This document shows positions 10,861 to 23,551 of a DNA stretch of 64,000 nt, in pieces (the stretch's first letter is position 1; each line of letters begins with the position of its first letter). The position numbers were made by a program, and so were the translations under genes. This DNA is from Ipomoea triloba (taxonomy: Eukaryota > Streptophyta > Magnoliopsida > Solanales > Convolvulaceae), in assembly GCF_003576645.1 (NCBI RefSeq), contig NC_044924.1, positions 22,796,912 to 22,860,911 of the forward strand, read 5' to 3'. Under the pieces are notes generated by a model, which was not told the origin of the DNA, did no database searches, and saw nothing but the letters and a program-made list of their open reading frames with translations.

Positions 10861-13800
10861 ATGGAAAATCCTAGTTTACCTTTGTTTGATAATGGGGACG
10901 AGAACCGTAATGTTGTTGTGAACAACAATGGAGGGAACGGCAACGTAGTTGCACATTCCCAGGCACCAGTGAACATTGACATGGTGATCGATCCCGTGCG
11001 GTCGGATAGAGTCATAAAAATTGGCAACGGTTTAGCACGAGAGCTAAAAGCCCAGATAGTAGAGGTCATCCGACGATTTAAAGAAGTGTTCGCATGGGGG
11101 CCAAAAGACATGCCAGGTATTGACAAAAACATCATAACCCATAAATTGGTTGTGGACCCCACCAAGAAACCGGTACAGCAAAGGAATAGATACATGTCGG
11201 CAGAACGAAGGGACTTCGTGAAGAAGGAGGTGGTCGCGTTGTCGCATGCTGGGCATGTTAAAGAAATCTATTACCCCTAGTGGTTGAGCAACATAGTCCT
11301 AGCCCCAAAAGGATCCACTTAGAGAATGTGTGTAGATTATACAAACCTCAATAGAGCCTGCCCCATGGACCGGTTTCCATTGCCAAACATAGATTAGCTG
11401 GTGACGAGACGGCAGGTTGCGAGTTGATGAGCTTCATGGATGCCTTCCGAGGGTACCATCAGATATCCATGCATGAGGAAGATGCCGAGAAGACTGCATT
11501 CACCACCCCAGAAGGCATATTTTGCTACATGGTTATGTCGTTCGACCTCAAAAATGCAGGCGCCACTTATACTCGGATGGTGGCCAAATTATTTGAAAAA
11601 AGTGCTGGGACGAAACATGTAGGCGTACATGGACGACATGATCGTCAAAATCCGCAGAGCCACCTCTCATGTCAAAGACCTTAACGAGGTATTTTCCATT
11701 ATGAAAGACTTCAATTTGCGCTTGAACCCAAAAAAATGCACCTTTGCAGTTCATTGGGGCAAGTTCCTAGGTTTTATGGTTACCAGAAATGGAATAGAAC
11801 CAAACCCAGAAAAGGTGAAGACCATTCTTGACATGGAACCCCCGCGGTCCATAAAAGAGGTCCAAAGACTCAATGGTCGCCTTGCAACCTTGGGTCAGTT
11901 TTTGTCTAGATTGACCAAACGGTCCCTCCCCTTCTTTCAGATATTGAAGAAGATCAAGGGATTTGAATGGACTCTAGAGTGCCAGTTGGCCTTTGACGAG
12001 TTGAAAAAATATTTGTTATCCCCGCCCCTGCTTGCAAAGCCATAGGTGGGTGAAATCTTATTCTTATACCTGGTGTGTCACAGGGTGCGATCAGCTCCGT
12101 GCTGGTCAAAGAGAAATGAGGGACTCAGCGCCTCATTTAGTATGTAAGCAAAGCCTTGCATGACGCGGAATTGCGGTACATTGTGGTGGAGAAGACGGTA
12201 TTCAATGCGGTCACCTCTTCAAAAAGGTTGGCCCACTATTTCCAAGCACATCACATCCATGTACTCTCGCATCAATCGTTGGGGAGTTTCTTACGAAATG
12301 CCAACTCCGCTAGGATGGCAAGATGGGTCATGCACCTCAGCCAATTCGATATTGAATTCAGGCCGAGGCCAGCCATCAAAGGTCAAGCTCTTGCAGATTT
12401 TATAGTGGAGTGCACGGCTCGCGAGGTGACGGAACAGGTCGAAAATGAAGATGGAGGATGGTTGACCTTGTCTACGGATGGCTCTTCCAACAGCAAAAGC
12501 TGCGGTGGTGGGGTGGTGCTCATCACCCCAAAAGGGTTCCGCACCTACTATGCAATTAGATTCCACTTCAAGTTATCCAACAACGATGCAGAATATGAGG
12601 CCCTCTTAAACGGGCTACGGTTAGTAGCAGGACTACGAGCAGAGAATATCCATATTCGGTGTGACTCTAAGCTGGTAGTCGGCCATGTCACGGGAGAGTA
12701 TGAGGCCAACGAAGGTAGTATGCAGAGATACAGGGACGTAGTGTTGAAAAACCTGCGTAAATTTGAGGGGTATAAAATTCACCAAGTACCCTGCGAGCAA
12801 AATGCTGATGATGACATTCTCTCCAAGCTTCCAAGCTGAGCACTGGAATCCCCAACCACATTTGCAAGATTGCTTGAGTGGAAGATTTGGAGACTTCAAG
12901 CATCGACATCTCGTGGGTTTGCCCCGTGCAAACTACAGAACCGTGTTGGATTGACCACATTACAAAATACAAGAAGGATAGCACTCTACCGATGGACGAG
13001 CAAGACGCTAAGCTGGCAAAGTTACGAGCACCTAGCTACGTCATTCTAGATGACAAATTGTATAAGCGGTCTTATAACGGCACACTCCTGAAGTGCATAT
13101 ACCCTGATGAAACAGAACTGATGATGAGAGAAGTCTATGAAGGGGTGTGCTCCGCGCACTAGAGAGAAAGCGTACAACATAGCTCATCGTATCATGTTGC
13201 AAGGCTTCTTTTGGCCAAAAATGTTGAAGGATTGCGCGGAATAAGCCAGGCGATGCCCTAAATGTCAAGAGTTTCAAACACTACCAGGATAGCCTGCAAC
13301 TAATTACACTCCTGTGAGTACAGCAATTCCCTTCTGAAGATGGGGAATAGATTTGGTGGGGGCCCTTCTTACGGGCTCTGGAAGCCGGAAGTACATCATT
13401 GTGGCAGTTGACTACTTCACCAAGTGAGTGGAAGCCGAACCTCTTGCCAGCATCACAGCAACAAGGTGCAAAAAATTTGTGGAAAAAGTATATTGTGCCG
13501 CTTTGGCATTCCCCTTCAAATAATTACTAACAACGGACGCCAATTTGAAGCAAGGGAGTTTTCAAAGTTCTTGACAAGGAATGAGGCATCAAGCATAGTC
13601 GGGTAGCGGTGTCATATCCTCAAGCCAATGGTCAAGTGGAGAATGCGAATAGAACTATCCTTGATGGTTTAAAAAGGAAGTTGGAGGTATCTGGCGGAGC
13701 GTGGGTTGAAGAACTTAACAGTATTCTTTGGACTTACCGCACAACACCAAGGAGGGCCACTGGTAAAACCCCCTTCGCTCTCAGTTATGGGTTCGAAGCT

Positions 13801-14095
13801 TGAGCTCCAATAGAAATGATGGTAACAAGTAGGAGAGTAGAGAAGTATGAACCAGGCCGAAATGAAGTCCAACAAGGGGTGGACCTCAATTTCATAGATG
13901 AAAAAAGGGAAGTTGCATATTGTATGATGGAGAACTACAACCAACAGTTGAAATCTTATCACGACGCAAAAGCTCGACCCCGATACTTCCAAGTAGGCGA
14001 CTACGTACTGCGGAGGAGAGAAGCCAATAAGCACTTAGAAGGGGGCAAGTTCACGAAAAAATGGGAAGGTCCTTACATTATAGAAGATGTTGCTG
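10861..14095 (+). pseudogene. Ty3/gypsy Tat-lineage pol polyprotein relic (RT, RNase H, second RNase H, integrase), gag and protease missing
   Basis: A start codon at 10861 opens a reading frame beginning MENPSLPLFDNGDEN; within about 50 codons it runs straight into pre-RT sequence (RVIKIGNGLARELK, RFKEVFAWGPKDMPGI). RT follows with LNRACPMDRFPLPNID, SFMDAFRGYHQI and the catalytic box AYMDDM (about 11626). RNase H comes next (to about 12420), then a second, archaeal-like RNase H (STDGSSNSKSCGGGVVLI, NNDAEYEALLNGL, CDSKLVV, 12470-12835), a hallmark of the Tat lineage. Integrase follows: DYFTK (about 13412), ITNNGRQF (13525) and NGQVENANRTI (13630). In-frame stops lie at 11278, 11320, 11393, 13425 and 13801, with frameshifts near 11615, 12045, 12845 and 13605. 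The second integrase aspartate is Asn, so it is catalytically dead as well. The frame diverges abruptly after WEGPYIIEDV (14092). Confidence 0.88.
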
Positions 14096-15330
14096 AGGCG
14101 GCGAGGGGGTAAGGTGGGGCTGAGATGCCCCACCATCCCTCTGTTTGCTAGGGTTTGAAAAAAAAAAAAAGAAAAAAGAAAAGAGAAGAAAGAATACCAG
14201 GAGAAGTGGGGAGACAGAATTGCAGGACGGTAAAAGATAAAAGAAGAGTGGAAAGAGTTTTTATACAAAAAAAAAAAAAAATAGGTGTTTTCAAAAGGAA
14301 AGGGAATCATGGGAATTATGGTGGAGATAGGAAATTATTCCCAAAATCAAAAGGATTTCATTATTCCGAAAATCAAAAGGATTCCTTATAAAATCCTGCA
14401 TAAAACTTATTAACATTATTATTTTCAGAGTTATTCAGATTATTACTCCGGGTAATTGGGAGATTGACGTATGATAAAAAAAAAGAATTTAACAAAAGAT
14501 AATATTTTTATTCCCGTGAAAAAATTCGTTGTGAAGCGTACAATAGATATCTTTATTGTTAACGAGGAATACATTTCAGGGATTACATTCAGACTTTTGC
14601 AAAAGGAGAATATGGGGTAGGATCTTTAGATGCTAGAGGAAGCTCTTCCTCAACGGATGGGACCATATAATGAGCAAACAAAAAAAACACAAAAACGTAC
14701 CAGGTAAAAGTGCTGAGGCAGGATTAAAGGAGCAATGAATACTAAACAACCTAGTGCAGGAGAGTTTTTATACACAAAAGAGAGGCGAAAAAGGAAGGAG
14801 AATCATGGCAACTACTTTGAAGATTAAGAAATATTTCACAAATCAAGGGGATTTCCTTGTGAGATCCCATGTAAATAGATTTTTGCCTAGTACCAAATTG
14901 TTACTCCCAAGCTACCTCGGCCACTCTCGCTAGCTAGGGAGTGGGGGTTGGTGACAGGGTAACTGGGTAAATACCCGACCTGGAACCACAGGACCCGAAG
15001 GCAACGAACGGCCGCATGTGGAAGTCAAAACATCCAGCGAAACATTAAAGAGGAGGAGTTACTCCAACGGCTCCTCAGCATTATTATACACACTTAGTAC
15101 ACATTGAAGAGGAGGAGTGAAACATCCGTTACAAATATGAAGAGTCGCTGTAATTAGGACTATAAAAGAAGGGTCACGTTGTAGGAGAAGGACACGCAAA
15201 TTTTACTAGACAACACTATTGTACTATTGACTATACTCAGATTAATAATACATACCGATAACAATACTTACCGTCATCTAAATTTGAAAGATTGATTCCA
15301 GCAGTGTTGTAGTCTCAGCATCTTTTCAAT
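14096..15330 (+). repeat. Non-coding tail downstream of the Gypsy relic with diverged duplicated blocks and LTR-like end
   Basis: No gene is visible. Two diverged copies of one block are present: 14242-14400 (gagtttttataca, gggaatcatgg, aatcaaaaggatttc) and 14761-14880 (gagtttttataca, ggagaatcatgg, aatcaaggggatttcc). Near the end, 15160-15300 has a TATA-like box (actataaaagaaggg) followed by attgtactattgactatactc and acaatacttaccg, which resembles the promoter and R region of a plant LTR. No partner LTR of the same sequence was found upstream of the pol relic. Confidence 0.45.
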
Positions 15331-16300
15331 GCACCAAGTGTGTCACAATGTTCTATTGCCTTACATTGACATTTTTAATAATGAGTTTTAAATCAATTTA
15401 TTAGGTTAATATGATTGTCTTAAAAATGTTCTTTTTTTCTTTTTAATTTTTTTTCATGTTATTAACATAATATTGGGTAAAAAGTTAGTGTAAAAAGAAA
15501 ACAATGAACAATGTAGTGAATATAATTAATTAATAAATTTGAAGGTAAGTAATCTTTGCATGGTAGAAAATATAGACAATATAACTAATGAAACTATATC
15601 TCTTTTTAAAATTTTTGATAATGAATATATTTTTGGAATAAAGGCATTGTAGACATCGAATTATAAATTAAAGAAATGCATAGGTATTTTTTTTTTGTTG
15701 TAACTACTAATTTATTTAATTTAATAAGAGTAATAAAGTGGGTACTTATTTCTGAATAATATATTCTAACACATTTGTAATATATGTTCAACAATTATGC
15801 CAACTTAGATTGGGATGAGGTTCGAACCTAAGACATTTCTTATAGAAATTAATGGGTAAGTTAAAAGTTAACAGAATATTAACGAAAAAGAGAATATTTA
15901 ATAAATAATCATATAATTAAGGATAAATTAGGAAATCTCAAGAAAAAATATAAATCTAAACAATCTAAACCATCCATTTGATTTAATAATTTGAGTGTCA
16001 TTTTTTTTATCCATTATAGGCCTAACTTTTTTTTTTTACTCTTATTAGTATATATATATATATATATATATATAGTAGATTATTATTATTATTATTATTA
16101 TTAATCCTAAATGACCAAATTCAAATTATGCTTTTGAAAATTTATGTAACACGCTGTAAATAAACTCTAGAATTACATAACGAGAGCAATGAAATAGATA
16201 AGAGAGTTTTGAGAAAACATATTTGATTGAGGTTGACCTACTGATTGACGCTCTATGTTGAGAGTAGGAGAAGATACACACTATAATAATAATAATAAAA
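15331..16300. other. AT-rich intergenic sequence with microsatellites
   Basis: No coding potential is seen. A (TA)n run lies at about 16048-16074 and an (ATT)n run at 16080-16102. Several poly-T tracts are present. Possibly decayed transposon sequence. Confidence 0.6.
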
Positions 16301-16306
16301 AAAAAA

Positions 16307-16545
16307 AGAGATCAAACATCAATTTTAGGTTAAAAAAGAGGGGTAATTTTGTCTCAAATTTTTTTTTTCTTCTTAAAATCCATTAAATTGAAATATCGAG
16401 GGAGATGAGATTCTAATTCCATAAAAATGAGAGAATTTTAATTTCACGAAATTGTAATTCCCTCCAAACAAACAAAAGAATTTGTTTGTCTTCGAAATAA
16501 TGTGAGAATTAGGTGAGAATAAAACCTTCCAACCAAACGCCCTGT
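16307..16545 (+). repeat. MITE-like fragment, same family as 41358-41570
   Basis: The sequence catcaattttaggtt...ggtaattttgtct...cttcttaaaatccat...gagattctaattccat...attgtaattccctc matches, with the same order and spacing, the block at 41358-41570. It ends with ccaaccaaacgccctg, an inverted form of the gcgtttggttgg start seen at 41015, which is typical of TIR ends of small plant DNA transposons. No target duplication could be confirmed. Confidence 0.5.
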
Positions 16546-16860
16546 AAAGTATAATTAAAATGATACACGTTATTTTATTTTATAATCCATTCCTCTACTT
16601 GGACCATGGTTCACAGTAAAATTTATTCCTCTACATGGACCATGGTTGACAGTAAAATTTAGCCTGACGGCCGACACGGCCATTTGTAATTTTGCACGCA
16701 CATTTATGTTGTGAGTAACAGCCCAACATATTGATTGGTATAAATAAGCCTCATACAAATGTTGAGTGGCGGAGGGATCGCTTTCGGCTTTCTACTCCAA
16801 CAATCAATCAGTGACATCGTGGGGGTGGAAACTGGAAATTGTGAAGCAAAATCCGAAGAG

Positions 16861-18345
16861 ATGGGAGGCAAAGACGCCATGGCCACCACCCCGGGACTCC
16901 TCAATAGCACTACCACAAAATTCTCCGCAGATTTATCCCCAAATTCCCTCCATCGTCTCGATGGCTTCCTTCGCTCCATGGGAGTTTACTGGACTAGCTT
17001 TCCCTCTCAACACCAAGCCAAGGACTCTTTCTCTCACCTCACTCGCGGCATCCTCAAAGTCCAACACATCCACCCCGGCAAACTCACCTGCCTCCTCGTC
17101 GTCAAACCTGCTATCATGGTAATTACCTAGCCTACCGCTAAATTAATTTCTTGTTCTGCTCAACTCGTATGTTTAAGTAAAATTATAATTATAGTTATGC
17201 CACTTCATCTTTTCCGGATTTTTAAAATATTGAATTCTAGTGGTGAGTCTAGCGACGAAATTCTGATGGAAAACTAGACTTGATTGAAACAGTTCCTGTT
17301 TTTATTTTTCTAAGATGTCTGCTGTATCTGCGCTAAAAATGATATCTTTGCATCGAATTCGTGTTTGGATCCCTAGAATTGCATGGAAAACCCCAAAATT
17401 GTATAAGCAGTGTGAAAAATTAGTTTAAGCTGTTGAAGATTGTTATTATTAACAATAACAATGATAGAAAAGTAATGAAAGCAAGATTTACGTGGTTACG
17501 TTCACGGAAGCGAAGCTATTCTTGTATTAATTGTGATGATGATACAACACAAGCAATGTATTTATTGGCATCCACTCTTGTATCATGGGCCAGACCTAAT
17601 CTCCACTCCAATTCCTTATATGAGACTAATTTCTATTCCTTATATGTGACAAACTCAACAAAGATTCCCCTCCCTCTCCCTAAATGATGCTGCAGTGGCT
17701 GACCTCAGGGTAGTAGTAGTTTTTGATAAGTGGCTATATCATTGTCTGATTAGGCACTATGTAGGTTGAAAGGTTCTAGTAGACTCCCAGGACATATTGA
17801 ACTGCCTAGTAAATTAGAGAGAAGAATATAAGTGGAATAAATTTTATGCATCCACCAGATGAAACCTGCCTAATATCATTCAGATGAAGTGCGGCACAAT
17901 TCTATCATTTTTTTTTGTCTCCGTTGACATCCACATATCTTAATTCAATGCAATTTCAGAATGCTTTTGGTGGGATGCACGGGGGTGCAGTTGGTTCCAT
18001 AGCTGAGAGAGTGGCAATTGCGTGTGCTAGAACAGTTGCGGGAAAGGACAAAGAGCTATTTCTTGGAGAATTAAGCATGTCTTATCTCTCAGCTGCTACT
18101 GTTAATGTTAGTCTTTCTTGGATTGGGATAGGATTTCATCTTTATATCTATATATACATATTTCTGAGTTCCTCCAAAATTAAAAGTGCTGTGTTTTCCA
18201 GGCAGAAGTGTTGGTTCATGGGTCTGTCATTAGGAGTGGAAGGAACTTAACTGTAGTTGCTATGGAGTTTAGATTGAAGGACTCCGAGAAATTGGTTTAC
18301 ATTTCTCGGGCAACCTTATATCACACACCAGTGGCAAGTTTGTGA
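16861..18345 (+). CDS. Acyl-CoA thioesterase 13-like protein (hot-dog, 4HBT)
   Basis: Three exons (16861-17118, 17960-18106, 18202-18345) give a 182-residue protein with all introns in phase 0 and GT-AG borders. Exon 2 carries the hot-dog signature GGMHGGAVGSIAERV (about 90-104), the helix and active-site turn of the 4HBT/PaaI-like fold; exon 3 encodes the strands EVLVHGSVIRSGRNLTVV and KLVYISRATLYHTP. Length and layout fit plant ACOT13-like proteins, which hydrolyse acyl-CoA thioesters; substrate here is unknown. The ATG at 16861 (gagATGGGA) has purine at -3 and G at +4. An upstream in-frame ATG at 16759 (caaATGTTG) is a weaker context and would add 34 residues not typical of the family, though targeting use cannot be excluded. 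It shares no operon-like link with neighbours. Confidence 0.88.
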
Positions 18346-18499
18346 ATCACCAACTTCTGGCTCATGGTAAGTTTTTTGTGCACTAGCAGGTTAACTTTGC
18401 TACTATACACAGTTGCTATTTCCAGTTTTTGTCTAATTTCCTTTTTCGCTTAGTTGTGGTTCTTCATATGTTTTATTTTGTCTTTTTAATCTATAGATG

Positions 18500-18775
18500 A
18501 GGGCCGGGGTATTTGGGTAGGTTAAAAGACACTAGCCTACGCACCTAGCCATTGCTATTCTTTTTTGGGTGACGAAAGAAACCCACAGCCACCATCCGAG
18601 GGTGTGCACTGAGTAAACCCCGCCTTGTGACCCTAGCAGACAAAGGACCACTAGGTAAACGAGCCTAGGTTGCCCATAACTAACTAGCTCAAACCAAGAA
18701 GATTGGGATTCGAACTTGTGACCTTGTGGTTACAAATTTGTATCCTTAGCCATCTTGGTCATTGTTATTCTTGCT
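18500..18775 (-). repeat. tRNA-derived SINE-like sequence
   Basis: On the minus strand this reads ggctaaggatac...ccacaaggtcacaagttcgaatcccaatc, with a good Pol III B box (GTTCGAATCC) at about 18708-18720 and a weak A-box-like block about 35 bases upstream. The tRNA-like head is followed by about 200 bases of unrelated body, as in plant SINEs. A 3' tail and target duplication were not resolved. Confidence 0.42.
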
Positions 18776-20300
18776 ACCTGAGCAGATGGCAATTGTTTCA
18801 GATCAGTGATATCTTCATCATAGATTGTAAATTCATTAGGCTAAATAATTTCAAGTATGCTTAGTAGGCAACCCTCAAAGTCACTAATCTTGCTTCAAAC
18901 CCAAGTCTTGAAGAAACCATTTCATACATATCAACTCTTTGGGAATGTCTAATAAACGCTTGTAATTTGGAGGGCATTTGATGAAAACCATAGCAAGTGA
19001 GCAAAGCACATTATTGCTGAGACACTGGATAGCATACTGCACAGTGTGCAGTGATATATTTACATTGTTTGACTCAGACATTCAGTTGAGAGTTGAGACT
19101 CCTAATTGTAAACCTTTTTTTGTGTACAAACAGGATTGAATGATCTGACTTGGGGAGTTACTGGCTTATGAATGTTAATAGGGGCACAAGTAACAGTGAG
19201 ACTTTGTTATAGTGGTTATTGATTAATGATTTTCTTGGTGTATTTAAGACAAAATTAATGTAGTACATCTTATACCTACTATAGTACAGTACTCAAATCC
19301 ATGAATATTTGGTGGCAGTTAATAGAGGCAAACATGATTTGTTGTGCCTAAAGGTATTATTATTATTTTACAACAAACATTGATGTATAAGTGAAGAAAC
19401 AACCTAATGGCAGCAAAGTGAGGCTATTTCAGAAGAATCCAGTGGGGTGGGGTGATTCAGGCCAATGTACCAACCCCATGCTCACTTCTAAACAAACAAC
19501 CAATTAATTTGTCATTCTTTTTAGATGAACATGCTGATAGTAAAGAATGAAAAAACACAATACCATTTTTAATCCTAGAGTTGTGGTTGTGGTAAGTAAT
19601 TGATCGATCTCTTACTAATTCAAAGTGTCAAAAGTAACCAGTTTGATTCGCGTGAGTGACTGTACATTTTCATCCCTTATGAGATGTTAGGAATTCAAAA
19701 TCTCCTCTTTTATGAAAAAATTATTATAACCAATACTTTGTCCCTTAATTGGATTAACCCGGTGCGAATGGAGATTAATCTTTGTATGATACGAACTTTA
19801 ATGTGTATCCTATAATTATGGTCTATTTAAGACACCTCATGGTCTAACAAAAAAAAAAAAAAAAAAAAAAGTGTCAATTTAAAACTTAGGTTGTGATCGA
19901 AACTTCCATTAACAAACAAGAAATGATATTCGGGGGTTCAGCCCTAGACCTAATAATCCTCAACTTTTGAAGCCGAAAAAGAAATTTAATCAACAAAATG
20001 CCTATATACCAAACACTTTGGGGAGCCCTTAAAGGGGTTCAATTTCTCTGATTGAAAAATTCAAATACCAGACACTGTTGGCTATGGTTATTTTTCAACT
20101 CAACTCAGGTGTAAACTGGAAAGAAGATGACAACAGGGGGCTGCCTGCCTGCCTGCCTTTGAAAATGATATTCAAAACAATCTTTCATTCAAAATAAGCA
20201 ACTAAGATCCCCTATTGGTCAATGGCAGGCATCTCCTTAACTTGGTTGCAACCTCGTCACCTTTCATCTCATCCAATCATGCCATGTCCACTTCAAACTT
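18776..20300. other. Intergenic sequence between the thioesterase and cpFtsY genes
   Basis: The 3' flank of the thioesterase gene and the 3' flank of cpFtsY face each other here (convergent genes). No gene is supported. A poly-A run of about 22 bases (19849-19870) and several retrotransposon-like but unassignable phrases occur. Confidence 0.5.
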
Positions 20301-20308
20301 ACCTCCCC

Positions 20309-23234
20309 TCACGAGAATATTGCATTAACAAATGTCTCTGCATCGAATGGTTGGAGATCATCTATGCCTTCACCAACGCCTACAAACTTTACGGGAATAC
20401 CAAGCTCATCCACTACACTGACCTGTAAGCACAAGCAGTTAAAACTTCTTTAATCAGAACCGATAGTATTTGTCATTTATTAAAAGTCTGCAGAATAAAG
20501 AACAGTAACTATACCACACAACCACCTCTAGCAGAACCATCAAGTTTTGTCAATATGAAACCAGTTACTCCAACAACCTAGCATTGGAAGGTAGCCCAAA
20601 CATTCAAATATTTTAAAGGTGACTTTAATAAGGAACACATATCTCCATGTACAAACAGAGAAAGATAAAATGAATATTTCGGTATTGCCTGCCACCAGGG
20701 CGACCTAAAGTGAAACATGAGATTTTCAACCAGAAAATAAATGGCATAGTTGAATCTGAAACATTACCTCATTAAACTCTCTTGCTTGTGGGAGCATATT
20801 TAAACCTGTTGTTCCATCTAGCACTAGCAAAATTTCCTACAAATCACGTGAAACATTTTTCTAGTAACTACTCGAGAGGAGAGTGTTTTCATTTGAACTT
20901 CAGTATGCTTTCCGTAATACTGAAGAGAATGCACTCATATGATAAAGTGGAATACAAAAGATGTTGGCTTACATTGGGTGCCCCTGGAACAATTTTACTA
21001 ACAGTTTTCTTACATGCAACCAGTTCTTCCATCAGGCTATAATTAGTGTGCAAACCTGCTCAAACAATCAAAACCTTTCTGAATATTCAATGATGTTGTA
21101 AAGTCAGGAAGTTAATGCATCTAACTCAACTTACGTCCAGATGTGTCACATAAAACGATATCAACACCTTGTTCCTTCCCTCTTTTAACAGCCTGTGAAA
21201 GAACTACTCAGGGAGAACTTCAAACTCATGTGTTAGGAGTTACTAAAAGGCCATTCCTATTTCTATTAGCGATTCACAAAGAAAATATAAAAACCTATAT
21301 CCATACCTGATGATGCTTTGGCTTTCTCCGTCTCCGCAACAACAATCTCACAACCTGTCCTCTCAGCCCAAATCTCCAGTTGATCACTAGCAGCTGCTCT
21401 AAACGTATCACCAGCGGCCAGTAATATCTGGCAATAATTTCAAAGCGAAAGAAAAGTGAGAAATGAAGTCAATACGAGGCTTTCTTCCTTCATAATATAA
21501 GAACATGTCAAGGCACATAATGCATCTTATGGAGATGAAAGGAAAGGAAAATGTCTCATCCAACCTTTGCTCCTTCGTTCTTCAATCTATTGGCCAGCTT
21601 TCCTGCATCAGAAAGAAAAAACTTAAACCACCTCCCAGTGATATACTTGTAGAACGTTTAAACTTTGGGGTAAAGGAAGATTCCATTTGTTTTATACACA
21701 ATACATCTTTCAAGAGTGTCTCTTGGGCAATGTAGAACTAAGGAAAAGTTTTTCTATTTCTAAGGAAATGATCCTCTATTTATGCTTTCTGGTAATTGCT
21801 AGTTCAGTAGATTAAAACATGAAAACAAACACAGCATATTTGTCAAACATCTTTTCTTCCTTTAGACCTTTAGTAAAACAAAACTATGTATTGTGTTGCC
21901 AACAATATTGTTAGGCCATTGAGAAGCATACAGTGAACATAACCATTTTGTCTTACCAAGAGATGTTGTCTTCCCACCTCCATTGACGCCCACAATCATG
22001 ATTACAGCAGGTTTCCTGTTAAATTGTAATGACAATACTTCAACTCTAAACTCCATGAAATCTAAAGAAATCAAAGATTTTGATGCAATTTAAACCTGAA
22101 TCCTAGTTGAAGCTCTGTTTTAGGTGCCTTAGTTAGAAATTCCAAGATACTCCTCTTCAAAGCATCCTATACACCATCAAAATTGAATTCACCATGTCAT
22201 TCATTGCTTCCCCATTACCCAAGCAAAGATTTTAAACTATTGATTTGTTAAATAGATAATGAGTGTGGTTTGTTAATGCATATGGGCCAAACCACACTAA
22301 AAGACTGAATTCAATCAATTAACTAGTCGAACCCATAGCGGCCAAAACCAAACTAAAAGACTAAATCCAATAAAAACTCATAGCCTTATAAACCCATACG
22401 TTCTCTCTTATTTTATCACATGATTAAAGGATAACTACCACATCTATATTCATTTATAAACAGCAGAAGTCAGAGATAAGCATTAGAAATTACTCCTTAT
22501 AATCAAAATAAAATTTTAAAAGAAAAAATGGTGGGGAAACTACTTTGATCTCACTTCCTGTTTTTAGCCTGCCAGCATATATATCATCTCGCAAACTCTC
22601 AACAATCTTTATAGTAATCCTTGGCCCAAAATCAGACACCAGCAAAGCCTACAGCCACAAGGTAAAAAGGCAAAGGCAATTATTTCAACTCTCAACGCTT
22701 CCATAGTACAAAAAAATGCAATTATATAAACGCATTGTGTGCAAATTCTTTTATCTACTCGGAAGCAAAATAGCAGCATTAACTCAGCAGAGCAAAGTAA
22801 CGAATGCCGAGACACTAAACCTATAAATGAATAGAATTCCACATCAAGGTATTTCTTTAACCAAGAATATTCTCCTGAAAATTTCACAGAGAAAAAGAGG
22901 TTGAATTTTATGGCACCTCTTCGAGCTCATCGAGAACGCGGTCGGTGTCGGAGAGGTTCCAGTAGAGGAGGAGCTCGTCAATGACGGCCAAGTTATTTCT
23001 AGTTTTGGAAAATCCAGAGAAGAGTTTGTCGACGTCGTTCTTTGCTTTCTCTTTGATGAGTCTACCGAGTTTCTGGAAGAACCCAGTCTGGCCGGCCGAG
23101 CATTCGAAGCTAGATCGGCATGGGCGGGTAGATTTTGGTAGATTGAGAAAGAAAGCGGCGCCGTAGCTTGGCGGCGTTAATGGTGTTTTGGAAGGGAAGT
23201 GCCGGAGAGACGAAGAAGATAGCAGAGAAGCCAT
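20309..23234 (-). CDS. CPFTSY: Chloroplast signal recognition particle receptor cpFtsY
   Basis: Eleven exons (22917-23234, 22544-22648, 22096-22166, 21957-22015, 21565-21602, 21307-21427, 21135-21203, 20973-21055, 20768-20836, 20515-20577, 20309-20422) join in frame into 369 residues, the usual length of plant cpFtsY. The N-terminus ([16 protein letters not shown]) is Ser/Arg-rich with no acidic residues, as in chloroplast transit peptides. The helical N domain runs from about 50 to 164. The GTPase domain shows G1 GVNGGGKTT (174-182), [10 protein letters not shown] (204-213), DTSGR (257-261) and TKLDG (321-325), with a C-terminal [12 protein letters not shown]. In known plants cpFtsY is the thylakoid GTPase receptor that works with cpSRP54 to insert light-harvesting proteins through ALB3. 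All key residues are present, so the gene looks functional; exon 7 begins with TTCTTTCACAG after a TAG acceptor. Confidence 0.96.
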
Positions 23235-23330
23235 TTGCTAAGCTTTGGAAGCAGAAGCCAAGATGCAAGTGTGTAACGGATAAAGTAAGCAAGCGACGTC
23301 GTATAGGTTTTTTTTTTTTTTTTTTTTTCC
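23235..23330 (-). promoter_or_regulatory. 5' leader of cpFtsY
   Basis: The stretch upstream of the cpFtsY ATG holds a pyrimidine-rich leader on the minus strand and a long A tract (plus-strand T run, 23310-23328). No clear TATA box is seen. Confidence 0.25.
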
Positions 23331-23399
23331 TTTTAATAGTGCAATTAGACCACTAAATTTTTTTAAAAAATGAAATCGACCTATCAATTAAAAAAAAAC

Positions 23400-23551
23400 T
23401 TTATATATATATATATATATATAATTATTCGGGGACGGGGCGGGGCGGGGGAGAGTATCCCCGTCCCCGTCCCCGTTCCCCAAATCCCCGTCCACATCGA
23501 GGCGGGGATCGGGGATCCTGTCGGGGGCGGGGCAAATTGCCATTCCTAGTT
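23400..23551 (-). repeat. hAT terminal fragment, G/C-rich subterminal repeats
   Basis: Read on the minus strand the end is TAGGAATGGCAATTTGCCCC, followed by runs of cccgcccc and ggggacggggac. TAGGRATGGCAA with such GC-rich subterminal sequence is a recurrent end of plant hAT elements. The other end is lost in the (TA)n run at about 23402-23422, and no target duplication is visible. Confidence 0.4.

Noticed and set aside
18700..18725. tRNA gene suggested by GTTCGAATCC
   Set aside because: No acceptor stem or anticodon arm could be folded around it; a SINE B box fits better.
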